Assembly (NCBI RefSeq): GCF_024679095.1
Contig: NC_066517.1
Coordinates: forward strand, 2,437,199 to 2,501,198
Length of the DNA stretch: 64,000 nucleotides
Origin: Eriocheir sinensis
Lineage: Eukaryota > Arthropoda > Malacostraca > Decapoda > Varunidae
Direction of reading: 5' to 3'
Part shown: positions 29,590 through 41,253 of the stretch, piece by piece
Layout: each line of letters begins with the position of its first letter
Numbering within the stretch: the first letter of the stretch is position 1
Made by a program: the position numbers and the translations under genes
The notes under the pieces: generated by a model
Database searches by the model: none
What the model saw: the letters and a program-made list of their open reading frames with translations, nothing else
What the model was told of the DNA's origin: nothing

Positions 29590-30090
29590 TCGGAGGCGGC
29601 TGAAAACCTCCTCCTCCTCTGTAGCTTCCTTCCTCACTCACCTCCTCCCCCTCCTTCCCGTCCCTTCCCATCCCTGCTCCTCCCTCCCTCACCTCGATCT
29701 TCCCCCTTTCTCGTCCCTTCCCATCCCCCTTCCCATCCCTACCCCGCTCTTCCTTCCTCCTCCTCCTCTATAGCTTCCTTCCTCACTCACCTCCTCCCAC
29801 TCCTTCCCGTCCCTTCCCATCCCTTCCCATCCCTGCTCCTCCCTCCCTCACCTCTTTCCCCTTTCTCGTCCCTTGCCATCTCCCTTCCCATCCCTACCCC
29901 GCCCTTCCTTCCTTCTCCTCCTCCTCTGTAGCTTCCTTCCTCACTCACCTCCTCCCCCTCCTTCCCGTCCCTTTCCATCCTCATTCCCATCCCCTTTCCC
30001 ATCCCTGCTCCTCCCTCCCTCACCTCGATCTTCCCCCTTTCTCGTCCCTTCCCATCCCTACCCCGCCCTTCCTTCCTCCTCTCTCTATAA
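29590..30090. repeat. Pyrimidine-rich minisatellite, unit about 152-157 bp
   Basis: tgtagcttccttcctcactc recurs at 29619, 29771 and 29926, with cctcctcccc and ccttcccatccc filler. Diverged members continue at 30300-30560. Confidence 0.9.
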
Positions 30091-30289
30091 CTCCGGGTAA
30101 TCTTCTCTGTGGCCTTGGGAAATAATCGTAATGGGAACCTGCTCCGTTTAAAACAATATGAAACTTAATTTAATAGTGTTCAGCGCCTTATGACCATGAC
30201 AGAATGACGCAACAGATTATACAGGTGACAATGCAAGACAGCCTTCACACTAGCTAATAAGCCGTACCTTTCCACAGTCACGTCAGCCA

Positions 30290-30565
30290 CCTCGTAACCC
30301 CCTTCCCCCCTACACTCGGACCCTTCCCTCTTCCTCCCATCTTACTTCCTTCCCAGCCCTGCCCTGCCCTTCCTCCTCTTCCCCCTCCTTCTCGTCCCGT
30401 CCCCCATCCCAACCCTACCCCGCCCTGCCTTCCTCCCTCACCTCCTCCCCCTCCTTCCTGTCTCTTCCCATCCCTACCCCGCCCTTCCTTCCTCCTCTCT
30501 CTGTAACTCCCTCCCCCTCCTTCATGCCCCTTCCCATCCTTCTCATTCCTGCCCCGCCCACCTCT
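30290..30565. repeat. Diverged pyrimidine-rich array related to 29590-30090
   Basis: Repeats of taccccgcccttccttcctcc and ccctccttc near 30360-30540. Confidence 0.7.
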
Positions 30566-30604
30566 CTCGGTGACAGCAGGCACCTTGACGTTGCTTGAGG
30601 GGGG

Positions 30605-30815
30605 CTGATTCGGCAGGGTCATATTCTTAAACATTCCCGGCGCCCAAGCCCACATATTTGACACGATTTTCGTAGGAGTTTGGGGCATTTCCAGGGGTAG
30701 GTTGACCCTTCTTCTGTAGCATGAGCCTAAAAAAGTCACTCATTAGAACCCGACTGATCTCCGTTTTGGACGTTTTGAAAGGAGTTGATACGAGAGGTGG
30801 AAGAGTCTGAAAATG
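30605..30815 (-). mobile_element. Dispersed repeat family D, copy 1
   Basis: The minus strand reads gatcagtcgggttctaatga, agaagggtcaa.ctacccct, gaaatgcccc, cgtgtcaaatatgtgggctt and gcgccgggaatgtttaagaa. The same order is found at 36960-37135 and 38845-39128. Coding capacity not evident; probably a non-autonomous interspersed repeat. Confidence 0.75.
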
Positions 30816-31356
30816 CCAACCTCAGTGCCTAGTCATCCTTATATATCGTGTTGGTGGGTGAGGAAGAGGTTTATAACACGACTTTCTTTATCAGTTCGTG
30901 TGTGTGTGTGTGTGGTTGAGTCCTATCTTGGTTTGGGTTCGACATATCCAGTGTCGTGGATGATCGGGTCTGGGATCTCGGGAGGTTCAAACACCTTTGG
31001 GAAACACGAATAATTGAAGAGTTGCCGATGACTTGAATTGACTTTGTAACGTTACGAAATTCTGAGACTCACACACATGATTAATTTTTATCAGTGTGAG
31101 TTTGAGTAGATTTCTGTATCACCAGGATCAGGCAAAATGCTTTAGTGGGGAATGTTAGCGAATAAAAAAACGAAGTAGGTTGCTCTTAAATAGAGATCAT
31201 TGGTAACTATGAGGTCAGACGAACTGCGAGGGCTGGTGGTGGTGGTCCTGAGTGTGTGTATATATGTGTGTGTGTGCGTGTGTGTCAGCATTGCAAGCCG
31301 TGTGTGAGTGTGTCAAAATATTAGTCTGGAGAAGCAGCAGCGACACCCCCACAGCC

Positions 31357-31394
31357 ATGACGACCCTCTGGAGACTCCTGCCTAGGTATGCGAG
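31357..31394 (+). CDS. Possible first coding exon (speculative)
   Basis: ATG (context acagccATGa) opens MTTLWRLLPRYA and then meets a consensus donor AG|GTAAGC (GT 31395-31396). The peptide is short, basic and amphipathic, like the start of a mitochondrial targeting sequence. No following exon was found in the window. It could equally be chance. Confidence 0.25.
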
Positions 31395-31536
31395 GTAAGC
31401 AATCACATCTTCACCCGCGAACTCTTGCACACCTGTCTTGAATATTAACATATGGATCTTACCTGTCTCTCGTTCGCTCCTCTGACTTGGGTTTTGATAG
31501 GTGAAAGAAAGGGTTTAGATAGTTACTTAATGAATG

Positions 31537-31542
<6 letters not shown>

Positions 31543-31624
<82 letters not shown>

Positions 31625-31660
31625 GAGAAAACACCTGTGGCCGGCCGGTTCATAGCCTCG

Positions 31661-31742
<82 letters not shown>
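31543..31742. repeat. Twin (GA)n microsatellites separated by 41 bp
   Basis: (GA)39 at 31543-31620 and (GA)39-40 at 31662-31741, nearly equal in length, around a unique spacer containing ggccggccgg. Confidence 0.95.
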
Positions 31743-31743
<1 letters not shown>

Positions 31744-31949
31744 GCAAGGCCTGTATGGACGTAACACTTTTTTTCCCTACTCTTCCCATTTTCTTTTTTT
31801 TAATTTCATCAGTATGCTCTTTTTTTTACTCTTCGTTTCTTTGCACTCTTTATACTTATTTACACTTTTACTCTTATATCTGTTCTACAATGTTATATAT
31901 AGTTTCCTTTCTCTGGTTTACGATGCCATCCTCTCTTTCACTAGATTTT

Positions 31950-32945
31950 TATTTATTTATTTATTTATTTTACAAAGGAGACAGCTCAAGGGCACAAAAA
32001 AGAAAACAATAATAAAAAAAAGCCCGCTACTCGCTGCTCCCAAAAAAGAATCAAAAGAGGTGGCCGAAAGAAAGGTCAATTTCGGGAGGAGAGGTGTCCT
32101 GATACCCTCCTTTTGAAAGAGTTCAAGTCGTAGGCAGGAGGAAATACAGATGAAGGGAGATTGTTCAGAATTTACCAGCGTGAGGGATGAAAGAGTGAAG
32201 ATGCTGGTTAACTCTTGCATAAGGGATTTGGACAGTATAGGGATGAGCATGAGTAGAAAGTCGTGTGCAGCGGGGCCGCGGGAAGGGGGGAGGCATGCAG
32301 TTAGCAAGTTCAGAAGAGCAGTCAGCGTGGAGATATCGATAGAAGATAGAAAGAGAGGCAACATCGCGGCGGAATTTAAGAGGTAGAAGACTATCAGTAG
32401 GAGGAAGAGAGCTGATGAGACGAAGAGCCTTAGACTCCACTCTGCCCAGAAGAGCTGTGTGAGTGGAGCCTCCCCACACGTGAGATGCATACTCCATACG
32501 AGGGCGGACAAGGCCCCTGTATATGGATAGCAACTGCGCGGGGGAGAAGAACTGGCGAAGACGATACAGAACGCCCAGCCTCGAGGAAGCTGGTTTAGCG
32601 AGAGAGGAGATATGAAGTTTCCAGTTGAGATTTTGAGTTAAGGATAGACCGAGGATGTTTAGTGTTGAAGACGGTGACAGCTGAGTGTTGTCGAAGAAAA
32701 GGGGGTAGGTGTTTGGAAGATTGAGTCGAGTTGATAGGTGGAGAAATTGAGTTTTTGAGGCATTGAAGGACACAAGGTTCCTTCTGCCCCAATCAGAAAT
32801 GATAGCAAGGTCTGAGGTTAAGCGTTCTGCAGCCTCCAGTCTGGAGGCTTGTACTTCCTGTTGAGAGGGTCTTCTATTGAAAGAAGCTGAATAATGCAGA
32901 GTGGAGTCGTCGGTATATATATAGATATACGGAATGTTGTTTTAA
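31950..32945 (-). pseudogene. LINE family C, longest copy (reverse transcriptase half)
   Basis: On the minus strand the copy begins just before the catalytic box, PYIYIYTDDSTLHYS, with Y-T-D-D in place of the usual Y/F-A-D-D. It continues through ISDWGRRNLVSFNASKTQFL, LSLTQNLNWKLHIS, RLGVLYRLRQFFSPAQLLSI and RMEYASHVWGGSTH. It ends in RVESKALRLIS, NCMPPPFPRPRCTR and HLHSFIPHAGKF. 202 codons (32165-32773) are open. The 3' end is followed by a tttattta run, i.e. an (ATAA)n tail. It is 5' truncated, so no endonuclease domain. Confidence 0.88.
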
Positions 32946-33064
32946 AAGAATGTTATCGTCAAAGTCAAGTTATAACATGATTAGTCTATGGTTCTCGGCG
33001 TTAAAATGAAGTGAAATGAAATGAGTGTGTGAAAGTTGAGTTGAGTTTGGTGACGTGAAGATTG

Positions 33065-33325
<261 letters not shown>

Positions 33326-33391
33326 GTTATCACTAAAATCGGTACTTTACTACTACGACTTCTACCCATTCACCTTGAAAACCATAAATAC

Positions 33392-33745
<354 letters not shown>

Positions 33746-33794
33746 TGGCTGGCTGATGCAATCCCTGACAAGTATATGATCACATTAGTAGAAA

Positions 33795-34570
33795 CGTGCC
33801 GATACCACGATGTTGGCCGATACTGATACCGATACTCACTTCTCAGCCGATACCGATACTCCGATATTTTGCTGATACCGATACTAATACATGGCTGATG
33901 TTTTGCCGATACAGATTTTCTCTCTTCAGCCGATACCGATACTCCGATACTAACAAATGGTCGATATTTTGCTGATACCGATACTAATAAATTGCCGATA
34001 TTTTGCCGATTCAGATACTCTCTTCAGCCGATACAGATACTCCGATACTAGCAAATGGCCGATATTTTGGCGATAGCGATACTAACAAATGGTCGATATT
34101 TTGCTGATACCGATACTAATAAATGGCCGATATTTTGCCGATTCCGATACTCTCTTCAGCCGATACAGATTCTCCGATACTAGCAAATGACCGATATTTT
34201 GGAGATAGCGATACTAACAAATGGCCGATATTTTGCCGATACCGATACTAATAAGTGACCGATATTTTACCGATGCCGCTAGTCTTTTCAGCCGATACCG
34301 ATACTCCGATACTAATAACTTGCCGATATTTTGCCGATACCGATACTAATAACTGGCCGATATTTTGCCGATACCGATACTCTTTTCAGCTAATTCCGAT
34401 ACTCACAAATGGCCGAAATTTTGCCGATACTGCTACTCTCTTTTCAACCGATACCGATACTCCGATACTAACTAATATCCGATATTTTGCCGATACCGAT
34501 ACTTTCTTTTCAGCTAATACCGATACTCCGATACTAACAAATGGCCGATATTTTACCGATACCGATACTT
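33795..34570. repeat. CCGATA-based minisatellite
   Basis: Interleaved copies of gccgatattttgccgatacc, gatactctcttcagcc and gatactaacaaatgg, all built on CCGATA(CT). The unit is about 60-70 bp with variable order. A relic patch with the same core lies at 34730-34825 after 160 bp of unrelated sequence. Confidence 0.9.
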
Positions 34571-34729
34571 TTCTTTATTTTGATTATGTAACTAAGATTA
34601 TAAAAGTATATGTAGAATAACTTGCATTTTAAAATTAGAAATAAGGGAATTTGGGAATAACTACAACTGGATCTTGAAAGTTGATAGTAAAATGAAGTGT
34701 TAAATCGCATAATAAAACAAGCTAGAAAA

Positions 34730-34825
34730 GTATCGGAGTATCGGCCGTATTTTCACATTGCCGATACCGATATTGACACTATAAAGGCCGATGCTGCCGA
34801 TACCGATGCCGATACGATTCGCGTA
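34730..34825. repeat. Outlying CCGATA patch
   Basis: gtatcggagtatcggcc and gccgataccgatgccgatac, both orientations of the core within 100 bp. Confidence 0.8.
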
Positions 34826-35004
34826 TCTCTTCACATTAGCTTGTTCAATGTTTCTTTTTGTATTATTATTTTATTCTTTGTTACTGTTTGAGGTATTGTA
34901 TGTAGTGTACGTTTATATGTGTCAGTAAACGATACCTATATGTCTCCCTCCAATTTCTCATTTATTTCCTCGTTTATTTTTGTATTCCGTTGTTAATATA
35001 GATT

Positions 35005-35008
<4 letters not shown>

Positions 35009-35078
<70 letters not shown>

Positions 35079-35380
35079 TCTTTCTTTTTCTTTCTCTTGC
35101 TTTTTCATTCATTTATTAATTCATTCTTTCATTTATTCATTCCTTTTTTGTTTCTTTCTTTTACTGGATTTCAGTTTCTTTCTCTTTTTTATTTTTTGTT
35201 TCTCTCCTTTCTTTTTCTTTTTATTGCGTTCTTTCTTTCCTTCTCTTTCTTTCTCTTCCTTTCTTCCTTCCTTTCTTTATTTCCTTGTCCTTAATTCCTT
35301 CTTTCTTTCCCTTTCGTTCTTTAATTCTTTCGTTCCTTCTACCTATCTTTCTCTCTCTCCAACATAATTTTCAGCCTTTT
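35009..35380. repeat. (CT)n microsatellite and TTTC-rich tract
   Basis: (CT)33 at 35009-35074, then about 300 bp of tttctttc-type sequence. Confidence 0.9.
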
Positions 35381-35808
35381 GTCCCTTTTAGAAGCTATAG
35401 ATAACAAGCCTACATGCCTCTACAACCTACGTAACCATAAACAACAAAGGCAAGACGAAGAATTATTACTGTGTGGTATAGGAGATAATAACCATTTTTA
35501 AAGGAGTTGGGGCTGAAAATCGCCTGAGTAACTTCAATCTTCGCCGCTAGATGGTAGGAGAAGGTACTTTTTCTCCCATAAATCACACAATATTTTGATT
35601 TCCAGCGTTTCCATCAATCCTATAAGCCAGATAACGAGTCTATTTTGCTTTATAACCTTGGAAAACACTATTACATGAGACTAGGGGCAAGAAAAAGCCC
35701 TGGAGGCGTGTATTTCTATATAATTTCTTGTGCATTATATATTAGTCATACGTATGTAATTTTTATTTATTTTTTTTTATTTTTTTTTGTACTGGTTGTT
35801 GTACATTG

Positions 35809-35880
35809 GGTGGCTCAGTGGACGTGGTGGTTAGGTGGCTATAACGAGAGGTTTCAGGTTCGATTCCAGCTCATGGCGTT
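35809..35880 (+). mobile_element. tRNA-like SINE head or tRNA pseudogene
   Basis: A-box-like TGGCTCAGTGG (35811-35821) and B-box GGTTCGATTCC (about 35858-35868) with tRNA-like spacing. Arms pair poorly. T-rich sequence follows. Confidence 0.5.
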
Positions 35881-36009
35881 TTTATTAATTCACTTTATTT
35901 ATTGCTATTTTTTTTAGTGGGTACCTTGAATTGCCTTCCTTCCGTTCTTTTCTTCTTCCTCCTCTTATATCATACATCACACCCTCCTCCTCTTCCCCTT
36001 CCTTTTTAC

Positions 36010-36015
<6 letters not shown>

Positions 36016-36069
<54 letters not shown>
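36016..36069. repeat. (CT)n microsatellite ending in CAG|GT
   Basis: About 27 CT units followed by caggtgtgt. Confidence 0.95.
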
Positions 36070-36070
<1 letters not shown>

Positions 36071-36270
36071 GTGTGTAGGCTCATTATTAAACTGTAATTA
36101 TTCACGTGTCTTCAAACTCAAGTGTTAAGTTTTCTCTTATTTTTTCTCCTATATTTTTTATACTTTTTTCATATAAGCTTATTAACGAATGGTTTGTGGA
36201 ATACCTAAATAGTTTCCATCAGTCTGAACGCTTTTTAATTACTGCAGGATATTGCCTTTGTATACTTTAA

Positions 36271-36486
36271 CCCGGGTAGCTGCGGGGATCATGTTTCTTA
36301 AAAGCCCTTCTAAGCGAGCAAATTGAGAAAAAATCATCACTCACGCAAACCATTTCATAATATATATTAACTCATTTATGATCAGTTTCTGCATCCTCTA
36401 TTTTTTAGGGTTTATATCATGGCAAAAATTTGGCCCGTCGCTGGTACACGATAAAGCCACAAATTTGGCCCGTCGCTGCTACCGGG
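36271..36486. mobile_element. piggyBac-like MITE, 216 bp
   Basis: TTAA (36267-36270 and 36487-36490) flanks inverted ends CCCGGGTAGCTGCGGGG and CCCGGTAGCAGCGACGGG (right end as reverse complement). aatttggcccgtcgctg is duplicated near the right end (36429 and 36464). No ORF. Confidence 0.7.
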
Positions 36487-36529
36487 TTAATAATTGATAT
36501 CCATGTTTGGTAAGTCGATCTACGTAGGC

Positions 36530-36615
36530 AGACGATTCAGTCCCTCACATCAATTCATTCCAAAGGCCGAAATGGAGATCAGTCGGGTTCTAATGAGTGT
36601 TCTTAGATTCAGACG
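36530..36615 (+). mobile_element. Dispersed repeat family D, 5' piece
   Basis: cacatcaattcattccaaag and gatcagtcgggttctaatga match the start of the copies at 30815 (-) and 38860 (+). The purine array 36640-36960 separates it from the next piece. Confidence 0.6.
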
Positions 36616-36639
36616 CTTCCAATCACTCACACAGGAGGA

Positions 36640-36960
36640 GGTGAAGGAAGGAGGAAGAGGGAAGAGGAGAGGGTAGGAAGAAAAGGAGATTGAAGGGATC
36701 GAGGAGGGGGAAGAGGAATGAGCAGGAGGAAGAAGAGAGAGGAGGAGGAGGAGGAGAAGGATAGAACTGGAAAGGGAGATTGAAGGAGGAAGATGAGCTA
36801 GGAGAGAGAGGGTGATGATCGAGGAGGAAGAAGAAAGAGAAGAAAAGGGAAGAGGAGAAGGATGGAGCTGGTAAGGGAGAGAGGAGGAGGAAGAGGAGTA
36901 GAGATGTGGTGAGGAGGAGGAAGAAGAGGAGGAGGTAGAGGTAGAAAGGCAGAGAAGGAG
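36640..36960. repeat. GGA/GAA-rich purine tract
   Basis: Irregular ggagga, gaagag and ggaaggag motifs with a loose 60-100 bp recurrence of gaaggatggagctgg-like pieces. Confidence 0.8.
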
Positions 36961-37135
36961 ATCAGTCGAGTTCTAATACGTGTGTTTTAGGTTCATGGTG
37001 CAGAAGAAGGGTCAAACTACCACCAGGGTCATAAAAGTAGTACCCCTGAAAATGCCCAAAACTACGAAAGCCTTGCCAAATAAAAAATATATATGTCCTT
37101 GCATGGGCGCCAAAATGTTTAAGAATATGATCTCT
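36960..37135 (+). mobile_element. Dispersed repeat family D, copy 2
   Basis: gatcagtcgagttctaatac, agaagaagggtcaaactacc, gaaaatgcccaaaactacga, aagccttgccaaat and gcgccaaaatgtttaagaat, collinear with the copies at 30605 and 38845. Confidence 0.75.
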
Positions 37136-37399
37136 AGAACTCTAATAACGTTATGTAGGCTATTTGTAATGATCTGTAAAAATGATCCGATGATAAACTA
37201 AACCGCAAGTAATTGAGGGAAGAAGAATTTAGACGCCATTAATTAGTTTTGTTTGGGTAAGACTTGAATTTGTATCTCCTTGGCGATAAGATACCAAACA
37301 CATTTCTTAATCATGTGTATGTGTATATGTGTGAGTGTGTGTGTGTGTGTGCAAGCTTCAATGTCACCTCTGGAATTCATCTTCAGGGGTGAGTTCATC

Positions 37400-37500
37400 A
37401 GCCAGCCAATCACAGCGAGGCTTTCATTTTCACCAGCCAATTAGAGAGCAGGGGAGAGGGGTGTGTCTCGGGGCTAGGCCAATGGGAGAGCAGTTTATAT
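37400..37500 (+). promoter_or_regulatory. Triple CCAAT segment with TATA-like sequence
   Basis: CCAAT boxes in the same orientation at 37406, 37437 and 37479 (spacings 31 and 42 bp, near 3 and 4 helical turns). They are followed by tttatatt at 37494. Multiple spaced CCAAT boxes are a feature of NF-Y-driven promoters. No downstream gene is recognised. Confidence 0.3.
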
Positions 37501-37611
37501 TCTTTGTAAGGAAGCGTCGTCAAGGCATTCAGAACATTGCTTGTCAGAGGTTATTCAAGGTGGTGGAGGGATGTTTGTTGTTAATTGAAGACCGTGATGG
37601 GATGAATAATT

Positions 37612-37614
<3 letters not shown>

Positions 37615-37657
<43 letters not shown>
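37615..37657. repeat. (GT)n microsatellite
   Basis: About 21 GT units. Confidence 0.95.
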
Positions 37658-37658
<1 letters not shown>

Positions 37659-37750
37659 TGATTGCAAGTACGATTAAATAAAGTTATATTCGTAGATGGG
37701 AAGAAAATATTATATGGTATAGGTTTGCTTGTTTTCCTCTATTACTAGAT

Positions 37751-37756
37751 TATTAC

Positions 37757-37841
<85 letters not shown>

Positions 37842-37859
37842 GTTATTGCTATTGTTATC

Positions 37860-37924
<65 letters not shown>

Positions 37925-37960
37925 TACTATTACTATTACTACTACTACTACTCCTACTGT
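37751..37960. repeat. (ATT)n trinucleotide array
   Basis: ATT units over about 200 bp with a central interruption (tgttattgctattgttatcg, 37841) and degradation into ACT/ACC at the right end. Confidence 0.97.
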
Positions 37961-38081
37961 TGCATTTACTTAGTTATCTTTTGCAAGTAACTGTAAATAT
38001 GTTTCTATTGTTTTTTGTTTTTTATTCATATTTTTTTTTACCTTAGTGTATTTATATTGGTTATCTTATATGCCTAATTCT

Positions 38082-38085
<4 letters not shown>

Positions 38086-38179
<94 letters not shown>
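38086..38179. repeat. (GT)n microsatellite
   Basis: About 46 GT units. Confidence 0.97.
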
Positions 38180-38180
<1 letters not shown>

Positions 38181-38652
38181 CCTATAATTTTTTTTAGGGT
38201 AGGCCTATATTTCATAATCTCCTATATTAGTTATTTCATTTGTGTATTTACTTTAATTATCTGATCTGGTCTTTAGTTATCGTTTTTGTATTTTTCTCAT
38301 TTCCTTATTCTTTTTTATATTAATATCTCCATGTACTTCATTTATCCTCTATAACAAAACTGTATTGGTATATTTGCATTTTATGCATTTAATTTTCTTC
38401 TTTATTCTTATCTTCATATATCTGCATTTACTTCAATTGTCTTCTCTAACTCTGAAAATGTGTTTCCATATTAACATTATATATATATTTCATTTTCTTC
38501 GTTATTTCTATTTATCTATTCTTATTTCTTTGTTATCTCTTTATTCCTATTTCTTTATTTCTATTCCTCTGTTCCTATTTCTATATTATCGCTTCTTTAT
38601 TTATTTACGTCTTACATCATATATTATCCCTATTTTTATATTAACATTAATT

Positions 38653-38771
<119 letters not shown>

Positions 38772-38844
38772 TTCATTCATATTTTCATTCCGTGCATTAC
38801 ATCTTTACTACGACCAAGCTCCTGAAAAAGTCTTGTGGCGGCTA

Positions 38845-39128
38845 TCTCAGACGCTTCCGATTCTCACATCAACTATTTCCAAAGTCTGAAAAAGAGATTA
38901 GTCGCGCTCTAATGACTGTTTATATAGGTTCATGGCACAAAAGAAGGGTCACACTATAATACGGGTCATAAAACTACCCCTGAAAATGCCCACTAGAACA
39001 CATACGAAAGCCTTGTCAAATGCGTGTGCTTGGGCGGCGAAATGTTAAGGAGTATGCGCGGCGAAATGTTAAGGAGTATGCGCGGCGAAATGTTAAGGAG
39101 TATGCGCGGCGAAATGTTAAGGAGTATG
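38845..39128 (+). mobile_element. Dispersed repeat family D, copy 3, with 24-bp tandem end
   Basis: Collinear with the other D copies (gattagtcgcgctctaatga, aagaagggtcacac, ctacccctgaaaatgccc, cgaaagccttgtcaaat, gggcggcgaaatgttaagga). The last motif is then repeated four times. Confidence 0.8.
39033..39127. repeat. 24-bp tandem repeat, four units
   Basis: gcggcgaaatgttaaggagt repeats every 24 bp, perfectly after the first unit. It translates as an RRNVKEYA repeat by chance of length, inside a dispersed repeat. Confidence 0.97.
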
Positions 39129-39744
39129 ACCCCAAGTTGCGCCTCGAGATCTTAAGACATGATACAAAGCACGTTTTTCCGTCCCTCGCCTCGCTACGCC
39201 ACGCTTATCCACGCATCTCGTACCCCCCAGAGCTCAGAGTGCGTCGTAGTAGCAACATAACCTTAGCGGGAAGAGAACGCGACCCCAAGAGTAGTGTTGG
39301 GGACCATGACGCAAGCAGTAGATTAGTGCGTCAGCCGGTCTACCACGGGAGGAAGGGAGGAGGAGAGTGACGTTGGCTGGCTAAGATGATGAATGAAAAG
39401 TCTTATTCATCACTGGTTACTATTATCAGTATAATTAATATTGGGGTCCATATATGAAAGGGCAACAAAGGGGGGAAGAAAATTATGTAGACGCAGACGG
39501 AGTTCTTGATGAGCAGATAACGATGTGAAAAATAAAAATGACGGTAAAACAAAAATAAGAAAAAGGAGAAAAGAAAAAGGTGGGTGGGAAAGGAAGGAAG
39601 ATAAAATTAATGTTTGGGAAGATTATTATTATAGTAGTAGTAGTAATAATAGTAGTGATTTAATAATAGGCTAGTGATGAAGAATGAGAAGAGAGAGAAG
39701 AGAGGGAATGGGAGGGAGACGAGACGAGACATGGAGAATTTGTT

Positions 39745-39747
<3 letters not shown>

Positions 39748-39782
<35 letters not shown>

Positions 39783-39874
39783 GCATTTTTTTCCTTGACG
39801 ACGATTCGTAAGAAAAAGTGGACTTGCGTGTGTGTGTGTGTGTGTGTGTAATTACAAGAACCGGTTTATTTTCC

Positions 39875-39931
<57 letters not shown>
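39748..39931. repeat. (CT)n, (GT)n and (GA)n cluster
   Basis: (CT) 39748-39779, (GT) 39829-39849, (GA) 39880-39931. Confidence 0.95.
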
Positions 39932-39933
<2 letters not shown>

Positions 39934-39974
39934 CATAAGAGTATAACAGAAGGGTGAAGTTTTTTTTAATATTA

Positions 39975-40345
39975 CGTCGAAGAGGAAGAAGGAGAAGAAG
40001 AAGAAGAGGAACAAGGGAGAGGAACAAGGAGAAGGAGAGGAAGAAGGAGAGGAAGAAGGAAGAAGAGGAAGAAGAAGTAGAAGTAGAAGAAGAAGAAAAA
40101 AAATAAGAAAAGAAGGAGAAGAACCAGAAAAAAAGGATGAGAAGAAGAAAGTAAAAGAAAAAAATGAAGATAAAGAAGAAGAAGAAGAAGAAAAGAATGA
40201 AGAAGAAGAAAGAAGAAAAGAAGGAGAAGAAAATAGAAGAAAAAGAAAAGAAGAAGAAAGAATAGAAGAAAAGAAAAGAAGAAAAGAAAAGAAGAAAAGA
40301 AGAAAAGAAGAAAGAAGAAAAGAAGAAAAGAAGAAAAGAAGAAAA
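39975..40345. repeat. (GAA)n-rich purine tract
   Basis: gaagaa, ggagaa and gaaaag motifs without a fixed period, leading into the 20-bp array. Confidence 0.9.
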
Positions 40346-40905
40346 GATGAGAATAGTGAAGAGTAGATGAGAATAGTGAAGAGTAGATGAGAATAGTGAA
40401 GAGTAGATGAGAATAGTGAAGAGTAGATGAGAATAGTGAAGAAAAGATGAGAATAGTGAAGAAAAGATGAGAATAGTGAAGAAAAGATGAGAATAGTGAA
40501 GAGTAGATGAGAATAGTGAAGAGTAGATGAGAATAGTGAAGAGTAGATGAGAATAGTGAAGAAAAGATGAGAATAGTGAAGAAAAGATGAGAATAGTGAA
40601 GAAAAGATGAGAATAGTGAAGAAAAGATGAGAATAGTGACGAAAAGATGAGAATAGTGACGAAAAGATGAGAATAGTGAAGAATAGATGAGAATAGTGAC
40701 GAAAAGATGAGAATAGTGACGAAAAGATGAGAATAGTGACGAAAAGATGAGAATAGTGACGAAAAGATGAGAATAGTGAAGAAAAGATGAGAATAGTGAA
40801 GAAAAGATGAGAATAGTGACGTAATGATGAGAATAGTGAAGAAAAGATGAGAATAGTGAAGAAAATATGAGAATAGTGAAGAAAAGATGAGAATAGTGAA
40901 GAAAA
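40346..40905. repeat. 20-bp minisatellite, array 1 (gaatagtgaag core)
   Basis: gatgagaatagtgaagaaaa and variants (gagta, cgaaa) every 20 bp, about 28 units. The core GAATAGTGAAG is the reverse complement of the core of the array at 41661. Confidence 0.97.
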
Positions 40906-40969
40906 GAAAGAAACGAATAACATGTTTTTTTTTTTTTTATCTAAGCGGCGTCTGTGCTGTGTGTCTGTA

Positions 40970-40981
40970 CCGTTATTGTTG

Positions 40982-41013
<32 letters not shown>

Positions 41014-41190
41014 GGTGTTGTTGTTGTTAGAGAAGACACACATGACAAGGTTACTTAAGCAAGAGCGTGGGAGGGATGGACAGCTCGGAGAATAAACAAC
41101 AACAGCAACAACAACAACAACAACAACAACAGCATCAACAACAACTCCATGTCAATATTGATCACAAGTATACACGTGTAGATGGGGGGC

Positions 41191-41253
<63 letters not shown>

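Noticed and set aside
39020..39370. 116-residue ORF with four RRNVKEYA repeats
   Set aside because: Lies in the 24-bp tandem end of a dispersed repeat; other copies of the family do not keep the frame.
39607..41043. 478-residue minus-strand ORF rich in Ser, Phe and Leu
   Set aside because: Composed of the 20-bp array, GAA tract and microsatellites; no domain-like sequence.
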